NCBI GenBank assembly: GCA_045535815.1
Contig: JAZSMJ010000066.1
Coordinates: 6,414-70,413, forward strand
Source of the DNA: JAZSMJ01 sp045535815
GTDB taxonomy: Bacteria; Bacillota; Clostridia; Oscillospirales; CAG-272
Length of the DNA stretch: 64,000 nt
Direction: 5' to 3'
Shown: in pieces, positions 15,266-24,056 of the stretch
Layout: each line of letters opens with the position of its first letter
Numbering within the stretch: the stretch's first letter is position 1
Program-made: the position numbers and the translations under genes
The notes under the pieces: model-generated
Told to the model about the DNA's origin: nothing
Seen by the model: the letters and a program-made list of their open reading frames with translations, nothing else
Database searches by the model: none

Positions 15266-15272
15266 CAGATAA

Positions 15273-15304
15273 AGTCTTATCCATTATCGGATAAGGCTTT
15301 TTTT
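15273..15304 (+). terminator. Terminator of the ABC transporter operon
   Basis: AGTCTTATCC/GGATAAGGCT stem (one G-T pair) followed by TTTTTTT. Confidence 0.85.
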
Positions 15305-15307
15305 GCA

Positions 15308-15511
15308 TCATTTGCGGTCTGCAGTACCTATATCCGTAAACATACCCACTATGCGTCTGTCGGGCATTGAAAATCTCTGATTGAGATATCTCATCGAAGC
15401 GCCAAGCTCACCGTCGGGTCCGCCGAGCTGGCTTATAATGACTTTAGCGAGAGCAGGATTGGGATTTTTTATTTTGACGGGGAATTCAAGATTTTTCTGA
15501 TATATCCACAT
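15308..15511 (-). pseudogene. cotJC: CotJC, truncated manganese-catalase-like spore coat protein
   Basis: 67 residues, while CotJC is normally about 190. MWIYQKNLEFPVKIKNPNPA, LAKVIISQLGGPDGELGASM and RYLNQRFSMPDR are the conserved N-terminus, and reading ends at FTDIGTADRK. The usual continuation after 'DIGT' carries the metal-binding Glu/His residues of the four-helix bundle. Thus the manganese site and most of the fold are missing. The end coincides with the terminator of the convergent transporter operon. It is either a decayed gene or, less likely, a shortened coat component. It follows cotJB by 3 bases, so the operon order cotJA-cotJB-cotJC is retained. Confidence 0.8.
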
Positions 15512-15514
15512 AAC

Positions 15515-15778
15515 TTATACGCACCTTTCTTCAAGTTCCCAGGGCCATGGGGTCTTTACCCAGTCCCAATTTTCATCCGTACCGTAAACGGTAAGCGGAC
15601 CGTATTTCTTTTCGTATTCGTTAACTGCATATCCGAGCTGCTCACGCTGACGCTTGAAATATTCGAGAGCCTTTTTGCAGTGGGGATGTCCGTCGAGATA
15701 GAGCGATGCCTCGATTACCGTGAAATTAAGCTCCTGAATAAGTCTTAAAGCCTTTTCCTTTTCATTATACGATATCAT
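15515..15778 (-). CDS. cotJB: Spore coat protein CotJB
   Basis: 87 residues. ALRLIQELNFTVIEASLYLD, GHPHCKKALEYFKRQREQL, YEKKYGPLTVYG and the Trp-rich end WDWVKTPWPWELEERC match CotJB well. CotJ proteins are made in the mother cell under sigma-E and belong to the inner coat of Bacillus and Clostridia spores. Its ATG overlaps cotJA by 4 bases. With CotJC truncated, CotJB may lack its usual partner. Confidence 0.88.
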   Translation of the reverse strand: MISYNEKEKALRLIQELNFTVIEASLYLDGHPHCKKALEYFKRQREQLGYAVNEYEKKYGPLTVYGTDENWDWVKTPWPWELEERCV

Positions 15779-15969
15779 CTGCAGCAGCCTCCGTTTCCCG
15801 ATCCGTAAAAGGGCTTATCAAGGTCCTTGAAGATTGTTCCCTTGATAAGAGCGTTTTTGCAGTCAAAAAGATCGGCAAATTCCTGATGCGGACCGTATAC
15901 CATCGCAAGAGAGGGATATCTGCATCCGGTGTAGCCTTCAGACGACACAGTCTTTCTTTCGTACTCCAT
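15775..15969 (-). CDS. cotJA: Spore coat-associated protein CotJA
   Basis: 64 residues from the ATG at 15969 (AAAGGATCC upstream); longer in-frame starts would run into the operator repeats. GCRYPSLAMVYGPHQEFADL, then FDCKNALIKGTIFKDLDKPF, is the CotJA signature. A CotJA C-terminus rich in Gly and Cys (YGSGNGGCCR) is unusual and might crosslink or bind metal. It is the first gene of the cotJ operon. Confidence 0.85.
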   Translation of the reverse strand: MEYERKTVSSEGYTGCRYPSLAMVYGPHQEFADLFDCKNALIKGTIFKDLDKPFYGSGNGGCCR

Positions 15970-16013
15970 GTGATAGGATCCTTTCGTGTTTATTATCTCT
16001 TTTTTAGTAATAA

Positions 16014-16053
16014 GTGAACACATGCTGTGTTCACGAACACCTACTGTGTTCAC
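16014..16053 (-). promoter_or_regulatory. Two tandem GAACAC-N5-GTGTTC dyads upstream of cotJA
   Basis: GAACACATGCTGTGTTC (16016-16032) and GAACACCTACTGTGTTC (16035-16051) are adjacent copies of one dyad, 19 bp centre to centre; the first extends to a 21-bp palindrome (16014-16034). They lie 45-85 bases before cotJA. The spacing puts two dimers almost two helical turns apart. It is not a LexA box, which has GAAC-N4-GTTC. Confidence 0.65.
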
Positions 16054-16148
16054 TATTTATGATATGCAGACCGTTCTTTTGTTGATAAAATATGCCATAC
16101 CTGAAAAAATAGATGAAAAAAAGGACAAAAAATAGTGTATTTTGAATA

Positions 16149-16272
16149 TTTACAAAACGGTACGGTTTGTGTATAATATATAGGCAACAACAGCACGACA
16201 GTCGGATTTACTTTTGGAATATCAAACTCATGATAAGCTCGCAACAGTAAACCCTCTGTTGTGTTTTTTTTT
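16149..16272 (+). ncRNA. Short orphan transcript with promoter and terminator
   Basis: TTTACA (16149-16154), 17 bases and TATAAT (16172-16177) would start RNA near 16183. CAACAG/CTGTTG (16242-16261) with a long T run ends it, giving about 90 nt. Inside are CGACAGTCG and TATCAaactcaTGATA stems. No convincing peptide is present (only a six-codon frame). I do not recognise it: the SRP RNA apical GGAAG/AGCAG motif is absent. It could be a small RNA or an attenuator-like leader with its own terminator. Confidence 0.5.
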
Positions 16273-16315
16273 ACTTATTCATAAAATATTAAAGTATAAT
16301 TAAAGCTAAAAACAT

Positions 16316-16344
16316 TTGATTATATTGTAAATATATGTTATAAT
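16316..16344 (+). promoter_or_regulatory. Sigma-A promoter of lon
   Basis: TTGATT (16316-16321), 17 bases, TATAAT (16339-16344), about 70 bases before the lon start. No CIRCE element or HrcA/CtsR site is visible. Confidence 0.7.
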
Positions 16345-16412
16345 GTATATTAACGTATTTAAGATGGAGAAGTTTTGCGTGGCGATAGGCCGGGCAAATG
16401 ATAAGGATTACT

Positions 16413-18854
16413 ATGCTCAGATATACAGAATCAGCAATGCAGCTTACGCTTCCGGTCGTTCCGATGACCGGTATAGTGGCTTTCCCGTCGATACCGATAA
16501 GCTTTGAGGTGTCGAATAAAGCCGCAGTTGCCGCTTGCGAAAAGGCAAATGCAGACAGGGGAGATATATTCCTTTTGACTCAGAAGGATCCGATTGTGTC
16601 TGACCCCGAAGCAGAGGATATGTACACGGTAGGTACTGCCGCAAAGATAAAACAGTTTATAAAGCTTCCCGAGGGCAATATCAGAATCATTGCAGAGGGA
16701 TATTGCAGAGGAACCGTTCTCACTATGGATAAGGTTGACGGTGTTTTCGTTGCCGATATAATGAGTAAAACGGTCAATCTCGGAAGCGGTGGAGTTCGTG
16801 AGGAGGCTGCAGTCAGAGAGCTGCTTACGCTTTTTGACCGCTTTACAAAGCATCTTCCCAAAATGTCAAACGACCTTGTAACAGCAGTAAAGGGAATAAA
16901 ATCAGCAGGACTGCTTTCCGATTTCATAGCAAGCAACGTGCTCATCAGCTTCAGCGACAAGCAGCTTGTCCTGAATGAATATGAGCCGCTTCGCAGAGCG
17001 GAGGCTCTTGCCGTTATAATGGAGCGTGAGATAGGCGTTCTTAAGACCGAGCTTCAGATACATCAGAAGGTTCGTGCCAAGATAGACGCTAATCAGAGAG
17101 AATATTATCTCAGAGAACAGCTGAAGGTCATTCAGAGCGAGCTCGGCAATGCAGGCGAGGATAACGAAATAGACGAGTATTACGAGAAGATAGATGCCGC
17201 ACATCTTCCGCAGGAGGTTGCGGAAAAGCTTGAGAAGGAAGTTCGTAAGCTTGAAAAAACTCCCTTCAACTCGGCAGAAAGCTCGGTTATAAGAAGCTAT
17301 CTTGACACCTGCCTTGAGTTCCCTTGGAGTGCTATGTCAAAGGATACTACCGATATAGCACTTGCGAAAAAGATACTCGAGAGAGATCATGACGGACTTG
17401 ATAAGGTAAAGGAAAGAATTCTCGAATACCTTGCGGTAAAGCAGCTCTCTCCCTCACTTAACAATCAGATAATCTGCCTTGTTGGCCCTCCCGGCACGGG
17501 TAAGACCTCGATAGCAAGATCTATAGCCGATGCGCTCAAGCGCAAGTACGTCAGAGTATCGCTTGGCGGCGTCAGAGACGAGGCTGATATAAGAGGTCAC
17601 AGAAAGACTTATATAGGCTCAATGCCCGGACGTATAGTAAACGCCCTTGTGCAAGCGCAGGTACGCAATCCGCTTATGCTTCTTGACGAGATAGATAAGC
17701 TGACACACGATGCGCACGGAGATCCTGCATCTGCACTTCTGGAGGTGCTTGACTCGGAGCAGAACAAGGCCTTCAGAGATCATTTTATGGAAATACCCGT
17801 AGATCTTTCTGAGTGCGTTTTCATAGCAACTGCCAATACGCTCGATACGGTACCCCGTCCTCTGCTTGACAGAATGGAGGTAATCGAGCTCAAGATCTAC
17901 ACGAGAAACGAGAAGGCGGCTATTGCCCACAATCATCTCATACCCAAGCAGATGAAGCGTCACGGACTTAACAAGCGTATGCTTAAGATAAGCGAGGCTG
18001 CGGTATACGATATAATCGACTATTATACCCGTGAGGCAGGCGTCAGAAATCTCGAAAGAGAGATAGCAAGTATATGTCGCCGTGTCGCTAAAATACTCGT
18101 TGAGAGCGGCAAAAAGAGCTGCTCGGTAACTCCTTCAAATCTGAAGGAATTTCTCGGCAGAAGAAAGATAAAGCCCGAGAGAATAGCAGACAAAAACGAG
18201 ATAGGCGTTGTCAACGGAATGGCGTATACCGAGCTTGGAGGAGAGCTTCTTCAGATCGAGGTAGCGGCAGTTCCCGGAAGCGGAAAGATAGAGCTTACCG
18301 GTTCTCTCGGAGACGTTATGAAGGAATCGGCAAAGACGGCTATAAGCTGTGTAAGAGCTATATCCGAAAGACTCGGAATAGACCCTGATTTTTATAAGAA
18401 CAAGGATATACATATCCATGCCCCCGAGGGAGTAGTTCCCAAGGACGGACCATCTGCAGGCGTTACTATGACGAGCGCACTTGTCAGCGAGCTGACAGGC
18501 ATACCGGTCAGACGTGACGTTGCTATGACGGGTGAGATAACCCTGAGAGGCAGAGTGCTTCCGATAGGCGGTCTTAAGGAAAAGACAATGGCTGCTTATA
18601 TGGCAGGATGCAAGACTATTCTCATCCCCCGTGATAACGAGGATGATTTAGATGACGTTGACCCTGTAGTAAAGGAAAACGTCAGATTCGTGCTCTGCTC
18701 GACCATACACGACGTGCTCGACGAGACTCTTGAAGACAGATGCGAGAGTGTGTACGGTATGGGTGAGGTCAAGGATGAGATAAAATATATACCGGATATG
18801 GTCGGTATAAACGATAAGAGCGAAAGCGTTAGGATGTGTGATGGTGAAGCTTAA
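16413..18854 (+). CDS. lon: ATP-dependent protease Lon
   Basis: 813 residues from ATG 16413 (AAGGATT upstream); ATGs at 16398 and 16437 are possible. Order: N-terminal substrate domain (LPVVPMTGIVAFP), helical linker, AAA+ module with Walker A VGPPGTGKTS and Walker B LMLLDEIDK, then the serine-lysine protease domain with PKDGPSAGVT (nucleophile Ser) and GGLKEKTMAA (catalytic Lys). It degrades misfolded and regulatory proteins in the cytosol. The lon-engB order is usual in Firmicutes, and the stop overlaps engB by 14 bases. Full length and intact. Confidence 0.95.
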   Translation: MLRYTESAMQLTLPVVPMTGIVAFPSIPISFEVSNKAAVAACEKANADRGDIFLLTQKDPIVSDPEAEDMYTVGTAAKIKQFIKLPEGNIRIIAEGYCRGTVLTMDKVDGVFVADIMSKTVNLGSGGVREEAAVRELLTLFDRFTKHLPKMSNDLVTAVKGIKSAGLLSDFIASNVLISFSDKQLVLNEYEPLRRAEALAVIMEREIGVLKTELQIHQKVRAKIDANQREYYLREQLKVIQSELGNAGEDNEIDEYYEKIDAAHLPQEVAEKLEKEVRKLEKTPFNSAESSVIRSYLDTCLEFPWSAMSKDTTDIALAKKILERDHDGLDKVKERILEYLAVKQLSPSLNNQIICLVGPPGTGKTSIARSIADALKRKYVRVSLGGVRDEADIRGHRKTYIGSMPGRIVNALVQAQVRNPLMLLDEIDKLTHDAHGDPASALLEVLDSEQNKAFRDHFMEIPVDLSECVFIATANTLDTVPRPLLDRMEVIELKIYTRNEKAAIAHNHLIPKQMKRHGLNKRMLKISEAAVYDIIDYYTREAGVRNLEREIASICRRVAKILVESGKKSCSVTPSNLKEFLGRRKIKPERIADKNEIGVVNGMAYTELGGELLQIEVAAVPGSGKIELTGSLGDVMKESAKTAISCVRAISERLGIDPDFYKNKDIHIHAPEGVVPKDGPSAGVTMTSALVSELTGIPVRRDVAMTGEITLRGRVLPIGGLKEKTMAAYMAGCKTILIPRDNEDDLDDVDPVVKENVRFVLCSTIHDVLDETLEDRCESVYGMGEVKDEIKYIPDMVGINDKSESVRMCDGEA

Positions 18855-19440
18855 TTTAAATAACGTAAAGCTTAAGATAAGTGCGGGCACGCTTGCACAG
18901 ATACCTCGTGAGCCTATTCCGAATTTTGCTTTGTCGGGTCGCTCAAACGTAGGTAAAAGCTCGCTGATAAACACCCTTCTTTCAAGAAAGGGACTTGCGA
19001 GAGTCAGCGGTGAGCCGGGCAAGACCATAACCATCAATTTTTACGATATAGACGGAAAGATATATTTTGCAGACCTTCCCGGATACGGATATGCAAAGCG
19101 GGGCGCTGCAGATATAAAGAAGTGGTCGGCACTCGTTCAGGGATATTTTTCATCCTCTGAGGCAACCAGGAATCTTTCTGCAGTAATACAGCTGATAGAC
19201 CTCAAGGTAGGTCCTACAAAGGACGATGAGATAATGCTCGATTGGTTAAACCAGACCGGCACGCCTTATTTTATAGTTGCAACAAAGGCTGATAAGCTGT
19301 CAAAAACGGCGGCGCAGGAGGCTGTCACGAGCATTATGAATCACGAGCTCGTTGCAGAGGGAACGGCTATTATTCCGTTTTCAGCCCTTAAGGGAAGTGG
19401 CAAGGATGAGGTCTGGTCGGAAATACAGAAGTATTGCTGA
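18841..19440 (+). CDS. engB: Ribosome biogenesis GTPase EngB/YsxC
   Basis: 199 residues from ATG 18841. G1 GRSNVGKSS, G2-adjacent PGKTITINFYD, G3 DLPGYGYA and G4 ATKADK are present. EngB assists assembly of the large ribosomal subunit. The start lies inside the end of lon, indicating translational coupling. Confidence 0.94.
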   Translation: MVKLNLNNVKLKISAGTLAQIPREPIPNFALSGRSNVGKSSLINTLLSRKGLARVSGEPGKTITINFYDIDGKIYFADLPGYGYAKRGAADIKKWSALVQGYFSSSEATRNLSAVIQLIDLKVGPTKDDEIMLDWLNQTGTPYFIVATKADKLSKTAAQEAVTSIMNHELVAEGTAIIPFSALKGSGKDEVWSEIQKYC

Positions 19441-19473
19441 TATGGGAATATCGGCAAAGGAAGGTCAATTATT

Positions 19474-20775
19474 ATGGAGTTTACACATTCCTGTTACGGA
19501 ATAAATGAAAAGGGACATCTTACCATAGGCTCGGTCGATACAGTCGAGCTTGCGGCTGAATACGGCACGCCTGCCTACGTTATGGATGAGGATTATATAA
19601 GAGCACAGTGCAGACTGTACAGAGAAAGCGCAAAAAAATACTTCGGTGAGGGAAGCCTTCCTCATTTTGCAAGTAAGGCGCTGTGCATCAAGAGAATATA
19701 TCAGATAATCGCTGAGGAGGGAATAGGCACGGACGTCGTTTCCCCGGGAGAGCTTTATACTGCAAAGGCTGCAGATTTCCCGATGGAAAATATATGCTTC
19801 CACGGCAATAACAAGACCGACCGTGATATCGAAATGGCTGTCAGCATGGGTGTCGGCAGATTTGTAGTCGATAACGACGAGGAGCTTGATTCGCTTGATG
19901 CGATTGCAGGAAAATACGGCATTAAGCAGAAGATAATGCTTCGTATTACCCCCGGTATAGACCCTCATACTCATAAAGCGGTAATCACAGGAAACGTCGA
20001 TTCAAAGTTCGGCAACGCCATAGTTACCGGTCAGGCAATGGCGATAGTAAAGAGAGCCCTTGCAAAGAAAAATATAGAGCTTACGGGTATACACTGCCAT
20101 ATCGGCTCTCAGATATTTGAGATAGCTCCGTTTGAGGATGCCGCAAGAATAATGGTCACGTTTATGGCGGATGTTCGCAGAGAGTGCGGATACGAGATGT
20201 ACGAGCTCAATCTCGGCGGCGGCTTCGGTGTAAGATATATTCCCGAGGACCCGATAATAGATTACGAAAAGAATATAGCCGACGTTGCGGCGGCGGTAAA
20301 GAAAAATTGCGCAGAGCAGGGTATCCCGGTGCCGAGAGTTATACTCGAGCCGGGCCGCTCGATAGTTGCAGGCGCAGGAATTACCCTTTATACCGTTGGC
20401 TCGGTAAAGGAGATCACGGGCTTTAAGAATTACGTGTCGATAGACGGCGGTATGCCCGATAATCCCAGATACGCTCTTTATTCGTCTCAGTACGAGGCGT
20501 TTATCGCAAACAGAGCGGCTGAAGAAAAAAATTATGAATGTACTATAGCAGGACGCTGCTGTGAAAGCGGCGACCTTATTGCCGAAAATATAAAGATACA
20601 GAGCGCAAAAAGAGGCGATATTATGGCTGTAACGGTTACGGGTGCGTATAACTACGCTATGGCTTCAAACTACAACCGTATAACACGTCCCCCGATAATT
20701 CTTATAAAGGATAAAAAGCCTTACGTAGCGCTTGAGAGAGAAAGCTTCGAGGACCTTATAAGAAACGACAGATAA
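19474..20775 (+). CDS. lysA: Diaminopimelate decarboxylase
   Basis: 433 residues. HFASKALCIKRIYQII carries the PLP lysine, IHCHIGSQIFE and LNLGGGFGVRY are the PLP-phosphate/glycine loop, and RCCESGDLIAE supplies the active-site Cys from the partner subunit. It converts meso-diaminopimelate to lysine, the last step of the pathway. It follows engB by 33 bases, and there is no room for an L-box riboswitch upstream. Confidence 0.94.
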   Translation: MEFTHSCYGINEKGHLTIGSVDTVELAAEYGTPAYVMDEDYIRAQCRLYRESAKKYFGEGSLPHFASKALCIKRIYQIIAEEGIGTDVVSPGELYTAKAADFPMENICFHGNNKTDRDIEMAVSMGVGRFVVDNDEELDSLDAIAGKYGIKQKIMLRITPGIDPHTHKAVITGNVDSKFGNAIVTGQAMAIVKRALAKKNIELTGIHCHIGSQIFEIAPFEDAARIMVTFMADVRRECGYEMYELNLGGGFGVRYIPEDPIIDYEKNIADVAAAVKKNCAEQGIPVPRVILEPGRSIVAGAGITLYTVGSVKEITGFKNYVSIDGGMPDNPRYALYSSQYEAFIANRAAEEKNYECTIAGRCCESGDLIAENIKIQSAKRGDIMAVTVTGAYNYAMASNYNRITRPPIILIKDKKPYVALERESFEDLIRNDR

Positions 20776-20811
20776 GATATTTCAATTCCAAAACGAAAGG
20801 AAAATATCATA

Positions 20812-21483
20812 ATGTTACAGCAGATATTTGATCCGCAGCAGCTGCCGTATATCCTTTTGAGGATACCGTGTATACTTATAGCGCTTTCCTTCCACGAGCT
20901 TGCTCACGGCTGGATGGCGTACAAGCTGGGTGACCCGACTGCAAGAAATTTCGGACGTCTGTCCATGAATCCGTTGAAGCACCTTGACCCGATAGGTGCG
21001 CTTGCTATGCTTTTGCTCGGATTCGGTTGGGCAAAGCCGGTGCCGATAAATACAAGATATTTCAAAAAGCCGAGAAGAGATATGGCTCTTTCCGCCCTGG
21101 CAGGACCGGTGGCAAACCTTATACTTGCATTTATAGGCTGCTTTATCTATTATCTTGCACTTCTTTTGCTGATAGTGCTTGAGGTAGAGGTGAACACGTT
21201 GTGGGACATTGTTCTTATGTTTATAGGAACCTTCTACTCGCTCAATCTCGGTCTTGCAGTATTCAATCTGCTTCCGATACCTCCGCTTGACGGCTCGAGA
21301 ATAGCGTTTATATTCCTCCCCGACAGGCTATACTTCAAGGTAATGCAGTACGAGCAGTATATTTCGATAGCACTTATGCTGCTTCTGTTTACCGACGTTC
21401 TGAACAGACCGATCTCGACCCTTATAGGTTGGGTAGACTTCGGTATGAGCTACGTAGTCAGTCTGATACTCCCCATCATTTAA
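20812..21483 (+). CDS. Site-2-protease-like M50 membrane metalloprotease
   Basis: 223 residues with about five membrane segments. Zinc site FHELAHG (His28, Glu29, His32) lies in the first segment and the third ligand is in NLLPIPPLDGSR. These small YwhC/Rip-like proteins lack a PDZ domain. They cut within the membrane, and their substrates are mostly unknown. It is located directly before scpA, the usual neighbour in Clostridia. Confidence 0.9.
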   Translation: MLQQIFDPQQLPYILLRIPCILIALSFHELAHGWMAYKLGDPTARNFGRLSMNPLKHLDPIGALAMLLLGFGWAKPVPINTRYFKKPRRDMALSALAGPVANLILAFIGCFIYYLALLLLIVLEVEVNTLWDIVLMFIGTFYSLNLGLAVFNLLPIPPLDGSRIAFIFLPDRLYFKVMQYEQYISIALMLLLFTDVLNRPISTLIGWVDFGMSYVVSLILPII

Positions 21484-21504
21484 AAATGAAAGCGATAAAT
21501 ACAA

Positions 21505-22257
21505 ATGACAGTTTTACCTGATTTCAGGCTTGAGATATTTGAAGGCCCGCTTGACCTTCTGCTCTCGCTTATCTCAAAAAACAAAGTGAATATATACGAT
21601 ATCCCGATAGCGCTTATATTCGAGCAGTATATGGCGTATCTCGACGAGATGAAAAAGATGGATATGGAGATAGCGGGCGAGTTTATCGTAATGGCATCCG
21701 AGCTTATGCTGATAAAGAGCCGAATGCTTCTTCCCAAGCAGGAAAACGAAGAGGAGGAAGACCCGAGAGCAAAGCTTGCCGCTGCACTTATCGAATATAA
21801 AAAGGCTAAGGAGGCGGCGGTATATCTGTCTGAAAGATACGGCATTTATTCGGGCAGAATGATAAAGGATACCGATGAATATGAGCCGGATATCACCTGT
21901 GACGAGGGTCAGGATATCGAGCTTCTGACGAGTGCGTTCAGACTGCTTCTGAGAAGGGCGGTAGAGGTAAAGAAGAGCGAGGGAAGCGATCCCTCAAGAG
22001 CCTTTGGAAGGATAACCACACGTCCGTCGGCCTCTGTGCCTGCAAGAACGGTCTTCGTTATGAGATATCTCTTCAAAAACGGAAGGACAAGCTTTACCGA
22101 TCTTATGCTGAAATCACAGGACAGAGAGGAGCTTATCGCATCCTTCCTTGCACTTTTAGAGCTTGTTCACGCACAGCGTGTTACAGTTTCTGACGGTGAA
22201 GACGGCGAGTATATACTTGAGCTAAACAGAAAAAAGGCGGTAGTAAACAATGGATAA
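21505..22257 (+). CDS. scpA: Segregation and condensation protein A
   Basis: 250 residues. FEGPLDLLLSLISKNKVNIY at the N-terminus binds SMC, and the winged-helix C-terminus, VVAL-type, is seen as FLALLELVHAQRVTVS. Kleisin subunit of the SMC-ScpAB condensin that organises the chromosome. It overlaps scpB by 8 bases. Confidence 0.94.
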   Translation: MTVLPDFRLEIFEGPLDLLLSLISKNKVNIYDIPIALIFEQYMAYLDEMKKMDMEIAGEFIVMASELMLIKSRMLLPKQENEEEEDPRAKLAAALIEYKKAKEAAVYLSERYGIYSGRMIKDTDEYEPDITCDEGQDIELLTSAFRLLLRRAVEVKKSEGSDPSRAFGRITTRPSASVPARTVFVMRYLFKNGRTSFTDLMLKSQDREELIASFLALLELVHAQRVTVSDGEDGEYILELNRKKAVVNNG

Positions 22258-22855
22258 CCAACAGATACCGGTATCAAGAGTGCCGAAAATAATAGAGGCG
22301 GTGCTTTTTGCGGCAGGATATCCCGTAAGCTATGAAAAGCTTGCCGAAATAATCGGATATAAGCCGAGCGAGATAAAGAAGATAGCGGACAGTATGTGCG
22401 CTGATTATCCCGGAAGAGGGATACAGATGGTGTGCTACGAGGATTCGTGTCAGCTGTGCACCGTAGAGGATTGCGAGAGCTATATAAAGGCGGCACTCGG
22501 AATAAAACGAAGCGGAAATTTATCAAAATCATCGCTTGAGGTGCTTGCGATAATTGCGTATAATCAGCCGGTAACGAGAGCATACATAGAGCAGGTAAGA
22601 GGAGTTGACAGCGCATATGCGGTCAATAATCTGATAGAAAGAGGTCTTATCGAGGCAAAGGGAAGACTTGACGTTCCCGGAAGACCTAATATCTACGGCA
22701 CGACCGCAGACTTTCTCAGATGCTTCGGGCTTTCCTCCTTGGGAGAGCTTCCGATCCCCGATCTTTTGGCTCCTGCAGAGGAGGCAGACGAGGGAGATGA
22801 GGCTGTAAGCGCAGATACCTTAAGTGAAAAGGAAAACGCAAACGGGGAAGAGTAA
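22250..22855 (+). CDS. scpB: Segregation and condensation protein B
   Basis: 201 residues. KIIEAVLFAAGYPVSYEKLA and SLEVLAIIAYNQPVTRAYIE, then RGVDSAYAVNNLIERGLIEA, are the two winged helices of ScpB. It forms the dimer that holds ScpA on SMC. The acidic C-terminal tail (EEADEGDEA) is variable in the family. Confidence 0.94.
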   Translation: MDNQQIPVSRVPKIIEAVLFAAGYPVSYEKLAEIIGYKPSEIKKIADSMCADYPGRGIQMVCYEDSCQLCTVEDCESYIKAALGIKRSGNLSKSSLEVLAIIAYNQPVTRAYIEQVRGVDSAYAVNNLIERGLIEAKGRLDVPGRPNIYGTTADFLRCFGLSSLGELPIPDLLAPAEEADEGDEAVSADTLSEKENANGEE

Positions 22856-22884
22856 ATCTATCTTTTCTATGGGAGAGGTCAGAT

Positions 22885-23508
22885 ATGAAGGGTATTATTA
22901 TAGCGCTGTCTGTAATAGCGTTTATAGCTGCGCTGTTATTCATTCCTATCCATATACGGCTGAAGTATTCAGACAGCTTTGTCGCAAGGATAAGAGTGCT
23001 TTTTCTGACGTTTCCGTTATATCCGTCAAAGAAAAAGCCGAAAAAGAAAAGGGCAAAAGGAAAAAAGAAGCAAAAGAAAAAGACTGATGAAGCTAAGACA
23101 GAGGGAGCACCGGAAAAAAAGAAAAAGCTTAGTGCATCCTCGGTAAAGGGGCTTATCAGGCTTGTCTATGCTATCTCAAAAATAATTATAAGCCGTTTTG
23201 CCTGCCATCTGAAAACCAAGATATACCGCATATATATAAAGATAGGCTCGGACGATATGGCAAAAACTGCCGTTGAATACGGAGCGGCAGCGCAGGGGAT
23301 GGCGTATCTTATTGAATTTCTGTCACAGAAGACAAGCGTTAAGCTTGCAAGAAACAGTATAGTAAGAGTAGAGCCGGATTTTATGTCGGAAAGGTTTTCT
23401 GCTGCAGTCGATATTGATTTTTCGCTTCGCATATGGCAGATATTTGATATTGGACTTAAAGCGGTAATGCATTTAATAAAAAATAAAATGGGAAGCTTAT
23501 CCCGATAA
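22885..23508 (+). CDS. DUF2953 membrane-anchored protein
   Basis: 207 residues. One N-terminal membrane segment (IIIALSVIAFIAALLFIPIH), then a very lysine-rich linker (PSKKKPKKKRAKGKKKQKK), then a globular part with KIYRIYIKIGSDDMAKTAVE and YGAAAQGMAYLIEF, the DUF2953 signature. This gene is conserved between scpB and ytfJ in spore formers, and a sporulation role is inferred from that linkage. The linker would bind acidic surfaces or nucleic acid. Confidence 0.85.
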   Translation: MKGIIIALSVIAFIAALLFIPIHIRLKYSDSFVARIRVLFLTFPLYPSKKKPKKKRAKGKKKQKKKTDEAKTEGAPEKKKKLSASSVKGLIRLVYAISKIIISRFACHLKTKIYRIYIKIGSDDMAKTAVEYGAAAQGMAYLIEFLSQKTSVKLARNSIVRVEPDFMSERFSAAVDIDFSLRIWQIFDIGLKAVMHLIKNKMGSLSR

Positions 23509-23534
23509 AGAAATAAATTTTTACGGAGGATATT

Positions 23535-23981
23535 ATGGCAGAAGCAACTAAACTCAGCGATATTATAAAAGCCTCACTTGAAAATATACGTAACGTAGCG
23601 GATGTAAACACCGTTATCGGAAATGAGATAACTACGTCAAACGGAACGGTTATAATTCCGGTATCAAAGGTATCGGTAGGTATAGCGTCTGGCGGCGTTG
23701 ACTATTTCGGAAAGAATGTAAACGGGGCAGATTCAAAGCCGTCCGCACAGAATTTCGGCGGTGGAGGCGGTACGGGTGTTTCCGTTTCTCCGGTAGGATT
23801 TCTCGTTATAAAGCCGAGCGGAGAGGTCGAGCTTCTCAATATAGATGCACCGACAGGTCCTGCTCCCGCTCCTTCATCTATTGATTCGATAATAAACGCA
23901 ATAGAAAAATCTCCCGATCTTATACAGCGCTTTAGGGAGATATTCAAAAAGGACGAAAAGAAGGAAGACAGCGCAGAATAA
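23535..23981 (+). CDS. ytfJ: Sporulation protein YtfJ/GerW
   Basis: 148 residues. NVADVNTVIGNEITTSNGTV, IIPVSKVSVGIASGGVDY, a Gly-rich loop (GGGGTGVSVSPVGFLVI) and a divergent C-terminus match the family throughout. GerW is needed in Bacillus for the lytic enzyme SleB to function in germination. A GGAGGATATT ribosome site is present. Confidence 0.93.
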   Translation: MAEATKLSDIIKASLENIRNVADVNTVIGNEITTSNGTVIIPVSKVSVGIASGGVDYFGKNVNGADSKPSAQNFGGGGGTGVSVSPVGFLVIKPSGEVELLNIDAPTGPAPAPSSIDSIINAIEKSPDLIQRFREIFKKDEKKEDSAE

Positions 23982-24056
23982 GCTCTTGCGCTATGACATA
24001 CTCACGCACTTGCATTAATATAATTTCTATATAAAAACAATGCGGAGCGTGAGAAT

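Noticed and set aside
16014..16053. SOS (LexA) boxes
   Set aside because: Gram-positive LexA sites have GAAC-N4-GTTC; here the GAAC/GTTC distance is 9.
16183..16272. SRP RNA or other known small RNA
   Set aside because: The conserved apical loop of SRP RNA is missing, and no other family was recognised.
19441..19473. Lysine riboswitch before lysA
   Set aside because: Only 33 bases separate engB and lysA, far too short for an L box.
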